A stretch of DNA of 28,613 nucleotides from a virus. Positions within the stretch are counted from its first letter, which is position 1. The number at the start of each line of letters is the position of its first letter. This document shows, piece after piece, positions 16,601-24,517 of this stretch. The notes beneath the pieces were generated by a model, which did no database searches, was not told the origin of the DNA, and was given only the letters and a program-made list of their open reading frames with translations. The stretch is from positions 1 through 28,613 of the IMG/VR virus record IMGVR_UViG_3300010150_000106. One strand, 5' to 3'. The translations under genes were made by a program, and so were the position numbers.

Positions 16601-17520
16601 AATTTGTATTTAAAGTTATTGACCCTTTCCACAGCGGATGAGTATTTTACAAAGTTACCAAAGTATGTGTAATCTATATTCAGTTCGATATTCCCAAACG
16701 AACCACTAATGTACTTATCAATGATTTGTTGAGATGTAGATAGGTTTGCATCTAATAATGTATTCCAAGTTTTAAAATCAGTTCCTTTTGAACCACCATA
16801 AGTTCCTACATCAATTTTAAAGTTTGGAGTAGAGAAGTCTTCGTTCTCCTCGGCTTCAGTTCCTTCATAAACAGAAATCCTTTCGATGTATGAATCTCTG
16901 ACTACAACATCAATCGATGAAAACTCATTCTCTAAATTAGATGGTAATGGTTTGTATAGTTTGACAACTACACCCAATTCTACATCAAAGCTAATATCTG
17001 TAATTGTGTACAATCTGTTTTGACCGAAGTTCAATACTAAGTTTAGTTTGTAGTTTGTTTCACCGTCAACTAAATCTTTTAGCTCTGATAACGGATTCTG
17101 TTTAAAGGTTTGGATACTCCTAAATGTTCCTGCTGATAATTGTACTTCTGTAGAATCTGTAGATATGTTTTCTACTTTGAGTGATGGAACTACATTCTTC
17201 AAAAAATTGTAAACAATACTATAGTATCCTTTTGTAATGGTACTTAATCTAATATCCTTTTCTGGAGAAAGTAATACATCATATGTTCCGTTACCACCAT
17301 TCGATGATTCGTAAGAAAGTGGTTCTGTGTTTGATTCTACTAATGTACTTCTTGAGTAGATGTGTTTCTCTACAATAGAATCATCCAATAATGACTTTGA
17401 GCATGGTTCTGTAGTCTTATCTAACCTATCACTATCATCAATCGAATATGTCTGAACATTTGATACAGGCACCTTTGAGTCAGTTACTATGTTGGGGTTT
17501 TGAAATCTATCTATAGCCAT
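13672..17520 (-). CDS. Large baseplate-associated protein with embedded LamG domain (1282 aa)
   Basis: No signal peptide. Residues 1-430 are mixed alpha/beta with no recognised domain. Residues 430-575 contain a conserved block (HHFDITWSYIKALTSIND, AMGWKL, EVWRRIVNNIPYLLKTKGSA, LISTYGIPQSFLSIKEYGGP). Residues about 578-775 form a LamG/concanavalin-like module (HLRFDGSDNYIDVPWD at 583-598, then SGLIQEIRYWTKPL at 750-763). The end at about 1205-1245 is a charged coiled coil (MEERQRQINERVLSVQQTID). It lies downstream of gp6, the place T4 uses for gp7/gp8, and its size exceeds T4 gp7 (1032 aa), but I see no sequence basis to call it gp7. AGGGGT precedes the ATG. Virion protein at the baseplate periphery is the most likely role. 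Confidence 0.8.
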   Translation of the reverse strand: MAIDRFQNPNIVTDSKVPVSNVQTYSIDDSDRLDKTTEPCSKSLLDDSIVEKHIYSRSTLVESNTEPLSYESSNGGNGTYDVLLSPEKDIRLSTITKGYYSIVYNFLKNVVPSLKVENISTDSTEVQLSAGTFRSIQTFKQNPLSELKDLVDGETNYKLNLVLNFGQNRLYTITDISFDVELGVVVKLYKPLPSNLENEFSSIDVVVRDSYIERISVYEGTEAEENEDFSTPNFKIDVGTYGGSKGTDFKTWNTLLDANLSTSQQIIDKYISGSFGNIELNIDYTYFGNFVKYSSAVERVNNFKYKLELIESYNSRITTLESVSGSEAITNISQSITRRDGVISGMDGWERWMYHEATGSLYTHYSSSNYVISPWPKQSTYPTVNYSVNSSEGISHYNGLISSASVYDALNDSRLTKVIPSSIVEEPLNSDYILFVDMIGHHFDITWSYIKALTSINDREEHPYDGIPNEMLYDTAKAMGWKLSHGKQRSDLWKFAVGTDKLGNPIQSGSLKSKPDEQITYEVWRRIVNNIPYLLKTKGSARAVKALISTYGIPQSFLSIKEYGGPVVSDVKPLWEHDRFVYHLRFDGSDNYIDVPWDSVTDTINTIELFVQQNLNRTTTVLNKGTDFVVMLEPTASSNNGNIHLYLSGSSGYKSASISDVPIFDSKMGTLLVQRKTAVNDITQDNEYKLIYRKNRKDEISVSKSSTISVDGSTESSYNAAWTGSGTLTIGKELSTTDGISLSSTDNYLSGLIQEIRYWTKPLNDTVIDEHTLSRESYHSNQPTSSYYDLKFRFIPDSQIKSVTDPDGILSQHPNQKVTSTDNGYPISASLSGFQSSDLAGVTEEYYTRTPSVGSNNILTNKVRVEANTLSGILDVDTKKERSQYDTAPVDTNKVGVYLSATRMYDEDIYNHTGFFDGDDYFGSPDIRPGYNDGNPEFDNLRRLVFQKYSSKNLINDTIDMLARYDFSIFEQIRQTLPARADYDSGILIEPHTLERPKAVSRVNVSYTQPKYDTTLDVTSTTLVSAQRDDIVSVANPQIKDMYSPSTYRYTFLNYYTGADVGFGVNWNTGSNGYWNYEPTASSALNGRKSKYAKSEVFFYDTALSASLRLSNSSSLVPSVVSTDNLPLALNNLRYLGCKMTSDSLTTDSPDTPDGKPVIEVFTADPNVLIYTSQTADAGNLDVDTNTNLSTLRLEDLKVNEDIKWSRVMEERQRQINERVLSVQQTIDRVKQIESELGRPIVPHRDIVESEESDFDTNSSTKSTDVLINTTPLPSTRTKYGL

Positions 17521-17532
17521 ATCATACCCCTA

Positions 17533-18216
17533 TCAAAATAACTCTACTTCAAATAAAGATTGGTCACCTCTCATATATATACCCTCAACTTCAGTATTTC
17601 TATTTCTGCCATACTTCACTTGCACCTCCCATAAATCATTTTCTATCATTTCAGAATTTGTTATTTCGTATACAATTTGGTGGATAGTCCCTTGGCCAGG
17701 TGATACTTCAGTTTCACGAAAGACAAATCCACTTCCAGGTGGTAGTGGGATTCTCTTTCTTTGGAATCGAACTTGTGTAAATCGGTTTGTTTGAGTATCA
17801 TTTGATATGGCAACTGTAGCTTTCAGTCTTAAATTTTTTCCACTATCGATTAGCTCTTTAGTTATTCTGTAAGCACCATCTTCCAATGTGGGGCCGTTTA
17901 CAACATTATCCCAAAATATTGTGTCAAAGAATATATTGATGTTTTGTCTGTCTAATGTACCATTATAGGTTCTAGCCGAATCGGTTATCTCATATCTACC
18001 ACTAAAGGTATCGGTAAATACATTTCCATCAGTATCAACTTGCTGAAGTAAATCACCACTCAATCTATCCAATACTCTATTGTAGGAATCAATACCATAT
18101 ACAGTCTCAACTGCAGGTAATCTTACAACACCATACTCCACATCACTATTAGGTGGTATGGAGTATGAGATGATTTGATTAGATGTATTTCTTTTTATAT
18201 TTCGTATTCTAGCCAT
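17533..18216 (-). CDS. Putative baseplate/tail structural protein (227 aa)
   Basis: Starts MARIRNIKRNTSNQIISYSI. It is beta-rich throughout, with motifs such as VETVYGIDSYNRVLDRLSGD, FDTIFWDNVVNGPTLEDGAY, RFQRKRIPLPPGSGFVFRE and a NDLWEVQVKYGRNRN segment near the end. I recognise no family. Its ATG overlaps the TAA of the preceding gene by one base (TAATG), so translation is probably coupled to the 677-residue protein. Position between gp6 and the 1282-residue protein suggests a baseplate wedge component in the gp8 region, but sequence gives no direct support. Confidence 0.68.
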   Translation of the reverse strand: MARIRNIKRNTSNQIISYSIPPNSDVEYGVVRLPAVETVYGIDSYNRVLDRLSGDLLQQVDTDGNVFTDTFSGRYEITDSARTYNGTLDRQNINIFFDTIFWDNVVNGPTLEDGAYRITKELIDSGKNLRLKATVAISNDTQTNRFTQVRFQRKRIPLPPGSGFVFRETEVSPGQGTIHQIVYEITNSEMIENDLWEVQVKYGRNRNTEVEGIYMRGDQSLFEVELF

Positions 18217-20249
18217 TACCTAACCACTTTAAATATAGGCCCTTCAAAGTACCCAATCTTTCCGTTCCTATCTACTCTGAAGTCGAATTGATAGAATCTT
18301 TCAGGCTGAAGTGTATTGAACCAAAAATCAAAATAGTTTCCTGTTGAATCACAATTCACCTTTGTGTAGGTTGTGTCATATGGAATTACTGCAAGATTTG
18401 TTTCAACATCCTTTACCTGATAATAAGTAGTTTCTGGTAAATACTTTATGTCAGTATATGGGTATGTAGATGAGAATGTCCTCTGTGGGAATGCTGCTCT
18501 ACCAACCACTCTGAGTTTTGCTCTTGAGTTTTCTTTGTACTCTGTAGAAACATTCTTTACATAAAGTGTAATGTTGTCTTCTGTGAGTTCACTCAATGAA
18601 CCTGTATCAAATGAACCAGTAGTCCACCTCACCTCTAATGTAGGTACATAGATAGTATGAGTTTCATTTGAGAAGAATTTAGACGAACCATATCTCGTTG
18701 AACCGCTCTCTTGTGCTACAGGTCTTTTGATGAGGAATCCATTGTTTGGTCTACTACCACTTAACCAATCCTCTACATAGTCAGTAACATCAACCCTCAA
18801 ATCTTTTGTGTATCTGTTGAATGTTTGTGATGCATATGTTCCAGATAAAGATGATGTGAACCAAGTTGCTCCACCTGAGTTCTTATAGTAACCTGCTTCA
18901 GTTGTGGATGGAGTTGGTATAGTGCCTGAGAATCTTATCTTAAAGTTATCAATCGAACCACTTGCCCCATTAGAACCACTATCGTAGTATGTATATGCGA
19001 ATATGTAATCACCTTCGATATCAGGAGTAAACACCACCGATTGAGTTACAGGCTCATCGAACGAGCGAGAGTATCCAATGATACTATCACTATCTCTGTA
19101 TGTCAATCCGTTGGGGTCATAGATTGTAAATCCGATATCAGGATAATCACCTGGATTTATTTCACAACTAATGGAGTATTCCAAATTCGTTGATAGGTTT
19201 TTGATGAAAGTTGCATCACCACCTCCCACATTATCTGCATACAAATTCAATTTGGATTCTGATGCAAACATTCTTGGTAGTTCACCACCTGTGTTTTTGA
19301 TAACATTTCGTAATAAGAAACTTCCAGTGTTTACTGTAAATGTTTCATGTACTAATGTGTTACCTTCTTTTAATGCAACATACAATTCATCAAAAGTACC
19401 AGTTGTCGTATTACCATCCCCACTACCATCAAAGAATGTGAATCTTAATTGGTAGTCGCCAGCATCAGTTGATGTTAAGTCAAATGACTGAGTTGATGGT
19501 GTGGTTATCTTACCAACCATACCTTCATAATCTTCTTCAGTTTTTAATTCACCATTTGGGTCTTGGACTCTAAACTGAATGTCGTCAAATGAGTTAGGGT
19601 CGATTTGAAATTGTACTTCGTATGTTTGACTAGCAGCCAATGCGATTGGGAAGACCAATGTAGTACCAGCAAAGTTAGATGCTGATATAACTAACTTATC
19701 GTTCTCTGTAGATAATGATGGTGAGTTACCATCTAAATCTCTTATGGATTCTGTTAAGAATGCTGCACCTACACCATTCTCAAAGTTCTCATATAAAATG
19801 ATACCATTGGTGGGTGCTTCTGTTGGTCGTATCCCATTTAATATTTGTGCGGAAGAAACTCCCCATAAAGAGTCATCATTACGATAGACCCAACTACACC
19901 CATTAGTCGTTAAGGGGTTGTCGTAAAACAATCCTTTACCTTCAGACCAACTTTCTGATATGGGGAATATGTCTAACTGATATTCTGTTTCTACTTCGTT
20001 CTCATCAACAGATGTTAGGTTAAGGTAGAACTTTCTTGCTCCTGATATTTCTCCTGATGCTATTGATGATGATATGGGTGTCAAATCGAATTGTGTAAGG
20101 ATTCTACTATTACCGATCCAAGTAGTATTGAACTCCTCATCAAAAAACTTAGTTACCTCCAATACTTCATCATTACCAGCGTTCTGATTCTTACGAGCAT
20201 TCTGTTCGTATATGGTAGTATCTTTTTGTCCGTATATTCTATATATCAT
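18216..20249 (-). CDS. DNRLRE-like virion protein with two inserted beta-sandwich modules (677 aa)
   Basis: Residues 1-135 and 455-545 together look like one DNRLRE-type domain: RILTQFDLTPISSSI at 49-63, YQLDIFPISESWSEGKG at 90-106, GCSWVYRNDDSLW at 117-129, then GGATWFTSS at 459-467, TKDLRVDVTDYVEDWLSG at 481-498 and a TLEVRW strand at 537-542. The central part is split from it by two tandem ~145-residue modules (about 151-295 and 298-441). Each has the order N(F/T) start, leucine-rich strand, D(I/D)xFxxxDPNG, and GDYxxxxxxxDSGSxG endings, like carbohydrate-binding beta sandwiches. The C-terminus (550-677) is a further beta domain with FWFNTLQPERFYQFDFRVDR. A strong Shine-Dalgarno sequence precedes the ATG. 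By position a baseplate or tail-spike protein. Confidence 0.78.
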   Translation of the reverse strand: MIYRIYGQKDTTIYEQNARKNQNAGNDEVLEVTKFFDEEFNTTWIGNSRILTQFDLTPISSSIASGEISGARKFYLNLTSVDENEVETEYQLDIFPISESWSEGKGLFYDNPLTTNGCSWVYRNDDSLWGVSSAQILNGIRPTEAPTNGIILYENFENGVGAAFLTESIRDLDGNSPSLSTENDKLVISASNFAGTTLVFPIALAASQTYEVQFQIDPNSFDDIQFRVQDPNGELKTEEDYEGMVGKITTPSTQSFDLTSTDAGDYQLRFTFFDGSGDGNTTTGTFDELYVALKEGNTLVHETFTVNTGSFLLRNVIKNTGGELPRMFASESKLNLYADNVGGGDATFIKNLSTNLEYSISCEINPGDYPDIGFTIYDPNGLTYRDSDSIIGYSRSFDEPVTQSVVFTPDIEGDYIFAYTYYDSGSNGASGSIDNFKIRFSGTIPTPSTTEAGYYKNSGGATWFTSSLSGTYASQTFNRYTKDLRVDVTDYVEDWLSGSRPNNGFLIKRPVAQESGSTRYGSSKFFSNETHTIYVPTLEVRWTTGSFDTGSLSELTEDNITLYVKNVSTEYKENSRAKLRVVGRAAFPQRTFSSTYPYTDIKYLPETTYYQVKDVETNLAVIPYDTTYTKVNCDSTGNYFDFWFNTLQPERFYQFDFRVDRNGKIGYFEGPIFKVVR
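18927..19358 (-). repeat. Inserted beta-sandwich module, copy 2
   Basis: Encodes residues about 298-441 of the 677-residue protein (LVHETFTVN to IDNFKIRF). It aligns by order of motifs with copy 1: LVxE/ILYENF start, LxLYADN/LVISASN strand, YxISCEINPGDYPDIGF versus YEVQFQIDPNSFDDIQF, YDPNGL versus QDPNGE, and a closing GxFDELYV / GSIDNFKI strand. Similarity is at protein level only. Confidence 0.75.
19365..19799 (-). repeat. Inserted beta-sandwich module, copy 1
   Basis: Encodes residues about 151-295 (ILYENFENGVG to FDELYVALK), the first of two tandem related modules in the 677-residue protein. DNA identity with copy 2 is low, so the duplication is old. Confidence 0.75.
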
Positions 20250-20252
20250 TTT

Positions 20253-20260
20253 ACCTCCTT
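20253..20260 (-). promoter_or_regulatory. Strong ribosome binding site AAGGAGGT
   Basis: The minus strand reads AAGGAGGT followed by AAA and the ATG of the 677-residue gene. It overlaps the TAA stop of gp6. It is the best Shine-Dalgarno match in the window; most other genes have only partial (AGGT, AAGGA) or no match. Confidence 0.8.
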
Positions 20261-22190
20261 AGAATGATTGAGTTACTACCTTACCTCTAATATCGTTATT
20301 AGGGAATTTAACTTCAAATATAGATGGGTCTTTAGCAGGATATATTACACCATTCTTTGTAGCGTTACTAATGCTATATTTGTTTGGTGAATAGTTTCCA
20401 TTGAATCTGTTGAATATCTTTAAACCACCATTTCCTTCTCTGTCAGGTCTGAGAACACTCTGAACACCATCCACTCTGTCTAACATTACATAAAGTTTTG
20501 ATAGTTGGATTGGTTCACCGATTCTCCAATTGTCAATGTTGAAATAATTCTTTAACTCTTCTATACACCTCAACAATACCTCATTGGAATTGTAGTCAGG
20601 CATAACAGTAATTTCAAAATCAACACCGATGTTAATGATATGTGCGTCTTTGATGTTGACTGCATCAGTTAACATTCTGTAGTATGAGATATAGTTTCTT
20701 AGATTGTTTTTGGTTGCTGGATTCAATCCTACCAAATTCTTATTCAAATCATATCCCAATGTATACAAATTCAATGCCAATGGATTCGGTATTTCAGATG
20801 AGATTGTGGTATTGTCTTTTTTCTTATCTTCGATTTGGTAGTCTTGCATCAAATATGCTTTTGCTACTGAACCAAATTGTGGAGGTAATGCGTAACACCT
20901 CATTACATAATCTTCTCTAGTGACAGTTCTATTCTGTGCTGCGAAGAATGCCATAGCATTGTTACGAATCTCTTCGTTTGTTTCTTCACTCCTACCACCT
21001 CTAGCGGGTTCTGTATTGGTTACAGCTAATGAGTTTCTGATGAATCTGACAACACCACTATCCAAATTAGATTCGTTCTTAAACGATGTTACTACAGATG
21101 TAATGTTAGTTAAGTCTTTTGCAGATACATTATCAGATACACCATTACCCACCAAATACTCAACAGTCAATGTTGTGTTTGATGGTGCGACTCCATATGT
21201 CTTTGTGTATAAGAAATTCGATGGGTCAATCCCTTGGTCTAAATCACCAACGATGTTGTAGAGTGCTGAACCCACATTGTCAGGATTAGGAACAATTTCT
21301 TCATCTGCGTTCTGAGATATACCAGCACCAAACTGAATAACCATCTCACCCTTATCTTCCATTCTTGTAATGAATCTCTTTGGAACTCTTTTTAGTTCTA
21401 AAAGATATGGTGCATCACCACTATACTGAGAATAGTTGGTTGAGTTGTCTGAATTGTTTTCAACTTGATTGAATACAGTATCTTGTGCTAAGTAAGGAAC
21501 ATGCGTCCAAGTGTCACCATCCGAATCTGTTATACTTTTGATTCGAATAAGGTTAGGGTCTTCAATCTTAATCTTATCATAAATTTTTGGTGAACCGAAT
21601 GTGAATGTTTTACTCTCAATAGTTCCACTTGATACCTTTACACTTTTCTTCAGAAGATAGTATACGGGTATGTTGTTTGTTTCATCAATCTGATAAACCG
21701 TTATTTCTGTAGGACTAAAAGATGATGATACCGAAAAGTCTACTTGACCTTGAGCTATAAAGTTTACATTGTTGTTTTGTGATGAACCAACTTGCATCCC
21801 ATCTTCAATTGTCATAGCATAATCGAAATCAGGTGTAACATCGTCACCACTTCCTTTGGCGGGAACTAATTGGAATACATCTAATGTAGTTGTAGCAGGA
21901 ACAAAGTTCTTTGGTTTGTATCCATATGCTGATACGATGTTGAATAGGTTTCGGTTTTCTTCTGCTGATAGTAATAGAGATTCTCTTAATTGTGTATCTG
22001 TATAGAATGATAAAACATCACCCACATATGATGCCATCTCCATAAACATCATTCCTGGAGATGATTCGTTGAAATCATTATATGTATTGGGGAAATATGT
22101 TTTGGTGAAATCAACTAAGTTCTTTCTGAACTCACCGAAGTCCCTTCCTAATAGTGATACATCTTTTTTTACTAAATCGTTATTAGCCAT
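20259..22190 (-). CDS. 6: Baseplate wedge protein gp6-like
   Basis: 643 residues, close to T4 gp6 (660). The N-terminal region with FNESSPGMMFMEMASYVGDV (about 40-59) followed by LSFYTDTQLRESLLLSAEEN and a YGYKPK motif is the signature of T4-like gp6/baseplate J-like wedge proteins. A conserved QNRTVTREDYVMRCYALPPQ segment lies in the second half, and residues near 545-575 (FNIDNWRIGEPIQLSKLYVM) match the family's C-terminal region. In T4 two gp6 chains form the core bundle of each wedge, joining neighbours into the inner baseplate ring. It follows gp25 by 8 bases, the same pairing as in T4-like genomes. Confident assignment. Confidence 0.93.
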   Translation of the reverse strand: MANNDLVKKDVSLLGRDFGEFRKNLVDFTKTYFPNTYNDFNESSPGMMFMEMASYVGDVLSFYTDTQLRESLLLSAEENRNLFNIVSAYGYKPKNFVPATTTLDVFQLVPAKGSGDDVTPDFDYAMTIEDGMQVGSSQNNNVNFIAQGQVDFSVSSSFSPTEITVYQIDETNNIPVYYLLKKSVKVSSGTIESKTFTFGSPKIYDKIKIEDPNLIRIKSITDSDGDTWTHVPYLAQDTVFNQVENNSDNSTNYSQYSGDAPYLLELKRVPKRFITRMEDKGEMVIQFGAGISQNADEEIVPNPDNVGSALYNIVGDLDQGIDPSNFLYTKTYGVAPSNTTLTVEYLVGNGVSDNVSAKDLTNITSVVTSFKNESNLDSGVVRFIRNSLAVTNTEPARGGRSEETNEEIRNNAMAFFAAQNRTVTREDYVMRCYALPPQFGSVAKAYLMQDYQIEDKKKDNTTISSEIPNPLALNLYTLGYDLNKNLVGLNPATKNNLRNYISYYRMLTDAVNIKDAHIINIGVDFEITVMPDYNSNEVLLRCIEELKNYFNIDNWRIGEPIQLSKLYVMLDRVDGVQSVLRPDREGNGGLKIFNRFNGNYSPNKYSISNATKNGVIYPAKDPSIFEVKFPNNDIRGKVVTQSF

Positions 22191-22198
22191 CTTACTAC

Positions 22199-22636
22199 CT
22201 ATTCTACAGTTGTTGTTCCAGCAGAATCAACAAACACCACTATTTGTTGATTAGCTCCTTGCTCAGTAACTCTAAATGATAATTGTATCTTTACATAGTT
22301 TCTGTCAGGTTCTGTATCAACAATGATATCATCAATAATTATGTATGGTAACCATAAATTTATATCTTCTCTTAAAGATTCGGATAACCTATCTGACAAA
22401 TCCAATCCGATGTTCTCAAATAACAATGAGTACACATCCGAACCGAATTCTGGTTGAAATGGTCTTTCACCTTTTCTTGTTAAGAGCAAGTTCTTTAAGT
22501 TTGAAACGGATTGTTCTTCAGTAGTATAACTTAGATTAAACAAACCACCAAGCTTTCCATATGGTAATGTAACTCCAACTGCTACATTATCATTAAAGTC
22601 TATAGGGTTGTATCTATATTCAGTCCGTTCGCGCAT
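22199..22636 (-). CDS. 25: Baseplate wedge protein gp25-like
   Basis: 145 residues (T4 gp25 has 132). The GPW/gp25 family core is clear: LKNLLLTRKGERPFQPEFGS at about 47-66, then DVYSLLFENIGLDLSD, a helix with SLREDINLWLPYI, and final strands with VKIQLSFRV. In T4 gp25 sits at the base of the sheath, starts sheath polymerisation and binds the gp6/gp53 core. AAGGAAAA precedes the ATG. It is separated from the neighbouring genes by 3 and 8 bases, consistent with co-translation with gp6. Confidence 0.95.
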   Translation of the reverse strand: MRERTEYRYNPIDFNDNVAVGVTLPYGKLGGLFNLSYTTEEQSVSNLKNLLLTRKGERPFQPEFGSDVYSLLFENIGLDLSDRLSESLREDINLWLPYIIIDDIIVDTEPDRNYVKIQLSFRVTEQGANQQIVVFVDSAGTTTVE

Positions 22637-22639
22637 TTA

Positions 22640-23137
22640 TCATTTTCCTTTCTTAGCATTAATAGTTTTCATTAATGCAGAATAATCTCGTGTCAATGCG
22701 TCACCTACAGCAGTACCTTCGATATTTGTGTTGATGGGCTCCCCATCAGGTCCTGTCATTGGTGCCATTGTTTGTGCGGTAGCTACGCCATCACCATACC
22801 CAATCATTTCGGCCATTTGTGCTCTGTTGAATCCTTGTGCTTGTTGTGATGTGTATGGATTAGCATCTAAGTTTCTCCACTCACCATCGTTTGCAGTTTC
22901 ATTCAATATACCATTCAACATCGTATCGTCTGAAAATTTGATTTGTGGTTTTTGCTTTTCTTCACCCAATACTTCGAATAAACTTACACCACTCTTTTTA
23001 GTGGATGGTTGTTTTACTCTACTTTGTTCTACTGGTTTAGATGCTTTTACAACCTCTGTGATGATGGGTTTGAGTTCATCTCTAACCACCTTTCTAACTA
23101 CCACCTCTAATAGTTTTGCTAATTCTTTTGGTTTCAT
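22640..23137 (-). CDS. Small helical virion-region protein (165 aa), function unknown
   Basis: The first ~35 residues form an amphipathic helix (MKPKELAKLLEVVVRKVVRD) rich in Lys/Val. A low-complexity linker with QSRVKQPSTKKSGVSLFEVL follows, then a disordered polar region, and a short C-terminal helix ALTRDYSALMKTINAKKGK. No known domain. A similar small protein with this N-terminal helix occurs beside baseplate genes in other environmental T4-like phages, as far as I recall, without assigned function. It begins after a 52-base gap and directly precedes gp25. TATAAAAA (23147-23154 on the minus strand) lies close upstream but would leave almost no leader. Confidence 0.7.
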   Translation of the reverse strand: MKPKELAKLLEVVVRKVVRDELKPIITEVVKASKPVEQSRVKQPSTKKSGVSLFEVLGEEKQKPQIKFSDDTMLNGILNETANDGEWRNLDANPYTSQQAQGFNRAQMAEMIGYGDGVATAQTMAPMTGPDGEPINTNIEGTAVGDALTRDYSALMKTINAKKGK

Positions 23138-23189
23138 AATATTATGTTTTTATATAAATATCAGAATGTTTTGTTTTGTGATGATATCA

Positions 23190-24152
23190 CTATTGTTTCA
23201 TAGACTTCAAACTAGCAACCGCTTTAGATAAAGATGCGACATTGATTGGGATACCAAGCCCCACCATAACAGATGCAGCTTTTGATAGTTCAGTAACCAC
23301 TACTTCTAACTGATTGAATATCTCGTCCATATCAGCTCTCCAACTTTTAGTAGATATATTTACCGATTTCCCACCACTAATTAAAACTGAGTCTGACTTT
23401 GAATTGATTACCACTCTATCTGAATTGAATATCAGCTGTGGTTTGTTATATGAGTTTTGTGGGGTTACCCCTAATGTAAACTTATTGGATGGTTCTAACT
23501 TTATCTTTTGCGATGAACCCATCCATATAGATGATAAGTCTTTGTTGACATCCTCAATACTAAATTTATTGTAAGAACCACCCTCTCTACCATTTGACAA
23601 TATGGTTATAGGGTCAGATACGTTTGACGATTCCCACAATGGACTTTGTGTGGTATCTGATTCCTTTGGTGAGTATCCAAATCGGAGTGAGTGTCCGAAC
23701 CTACCTTCTAATAGAACGTCACCGATGAATGGCTGTAATGAACTAACATCAGGTCTCTCCTCAAACCCCTTACCTAAACTTACTTCTGATTTCTTACTTA
23801 CATTAGGGGTGCCTGTAAGAGTTTGTGTATATGTAGAAAGTGTATTCGTACTCCGTTGAGGTGCGGCGCCGTTAGGTAATGCATTATTATGTACATTTAA
23901 TTGTACGGCAGTTGATGATATGTAATATTGTTTAGCTCTTCGACTACCACCACTCGCCTCTGCACCCAATGAGGATATCAGTATTACACTCTCTCCTATT
24001 AGTGGAATTCGTTTTATGTTTACATCAAGTGGATATGCAACTTCAGACCGACCTGAACCTTTTGAGGTTAGAACTCTTACACTATAAACCTCATTTGGAT
24101 TATCATCTTTTAAATTTATAGATTGTATTGTGCCTGTTTGCAATGTACTCAT
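23190..24152 (-). CDS. Baseplate hub protein, gp5-like OB-fold (320 aa)
   Basis: Residues 1-80 look like an OB-fold domain (TGTIQSINLKDD, EVYSVRVLTS, AYPLDVNIKRIPLIGESVIL). A linker leads to FIGDVLLEGRFGHSLRFGYS at 142-161, then PITILSNG, EDVNKDLSSIWMGSSQKIKL at 200-219 and a beta stretch with VINSKSDSVLISGGKSVNIS (about 248-267). This layout is shared by hub/spike proteins of marine T4-like phages that lack the lysozyme domain of T4 gp5; no E-x8-D-x5-T lysozyme signature is seen here. The C-terminal 50 residues are helical. It overlaps the upstream gene by 4 bases (ATGA), with a GGAG sequence inside that gene as possible ribosome binding site. Confidence 0.8.
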   Translation of the reverse strand: MSTLQTGTIQSINLKDDNPNEVYSVRVLTSKGSGRSEVAYPLDVNIKRIPLIGESVILISSLGAEASGGSRRAKQYYISSTAVQLNVHNNALPNGAAPQRSTNTLSTYTQTLTGTPNVSKKSEVSLGKGFEERPDVSSLQPFIGDVLLEGRFGHSLRFGYSPKESDTTQSPLWESSNVSDPITILSNGREGGSYNKFSIEDVNKDLSSIWMGSSQKIKLEPSNKFTLGVTPQNSYNKPQLIFNSDRVVINSKSDSVLISGGKSVNISTKSWRADMDEIFNQLEVVVTELSKAASVMVGLGIPINVASLSKAVASLKSMKQ

Positions 24153-24517
24153 TCATCATCTCCATCATTTTTAAGAGAATCTATTTTTGCGTCAATCGCT
24201 TTTGCGTTTTCTAATAGTTGTTTCTTTTCGTCATCTGATAATCCCAATCCGCCACCATCTTCAGAATTTGCCTCTTTCATCATACGCTGGACAATAGCTG
24301 CGAGTTTTACAATCTGTTCATCGTTCTTTACAGATACCTCCATATATTCTTTTATCAAAGGGACTACCACCGTTGCATCATTGATGTTTTTAACCAATGG
24401 TTCTAATTGAGCAATAAGAAGTTTCAACTGCCTATCTTTCCTCTTTGAGTTAGTGTAGATATCAGCCATAATATCAGAGAATGTTTTTCCCTTAAATAAT
24501 TCAGTATCCTTATCCAT
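24149..24517 (-). CDS. Small acidic coiled-coil protein (122 aa), function unknown
   Basis: Almost wholly helical by composition, starting MDKDTELFKGKTFSDIMADI and including QLKLLIAQLEPLVKNINDAT, VVPLIKEYMEVSVKNDEQIV and a C-terminal DEKKQLLENAKAIDAKIDSL helix after a GGGLG break. No catalytic motif. I recall similar small helical proteins between gp55-like and gp5-like genes in environmental T4-like phages, but no function. It overlaps the sigma-factor gene by 8 bases and the hub gene by 4, so all three are probably translationally coupled. An assembly chaperone for the hub is one possibility. Confidence 0.72.
   Translation of the reverse strand: MDKDTELFKGKTFSDIMADIYTNSKRKDRQLKLLIAQLEPLVKNINDATVVVPLIKEYMEVSVKNDEQIVKLAAIVQRMMKEANSEDGGGLGLSDDEKKQLLENAKAIDAKIDSLKNDGDDE

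Noticed and set aside
23178-23190. Palindrome gtgat-gat-atcac at the end of the hub gene as a terminator
   Set aside because: Only a 5-bp stem and no T-run after it on the minus strand.
22728-23231. Plus-strand open frame of 167 codons
   Set aside because: It is antisense to the 165-residue gene and the 3' end of the hub gene, has no homology-like features, and no other plus-strand gene exists in the window.
23190-24152. Tail lysozyme domain in the hub protein
   Set aside because: The 320-residue protein shows OB-fold and spike-like beta regions but no glutamate/aspartate/threonine lysozyme signature.
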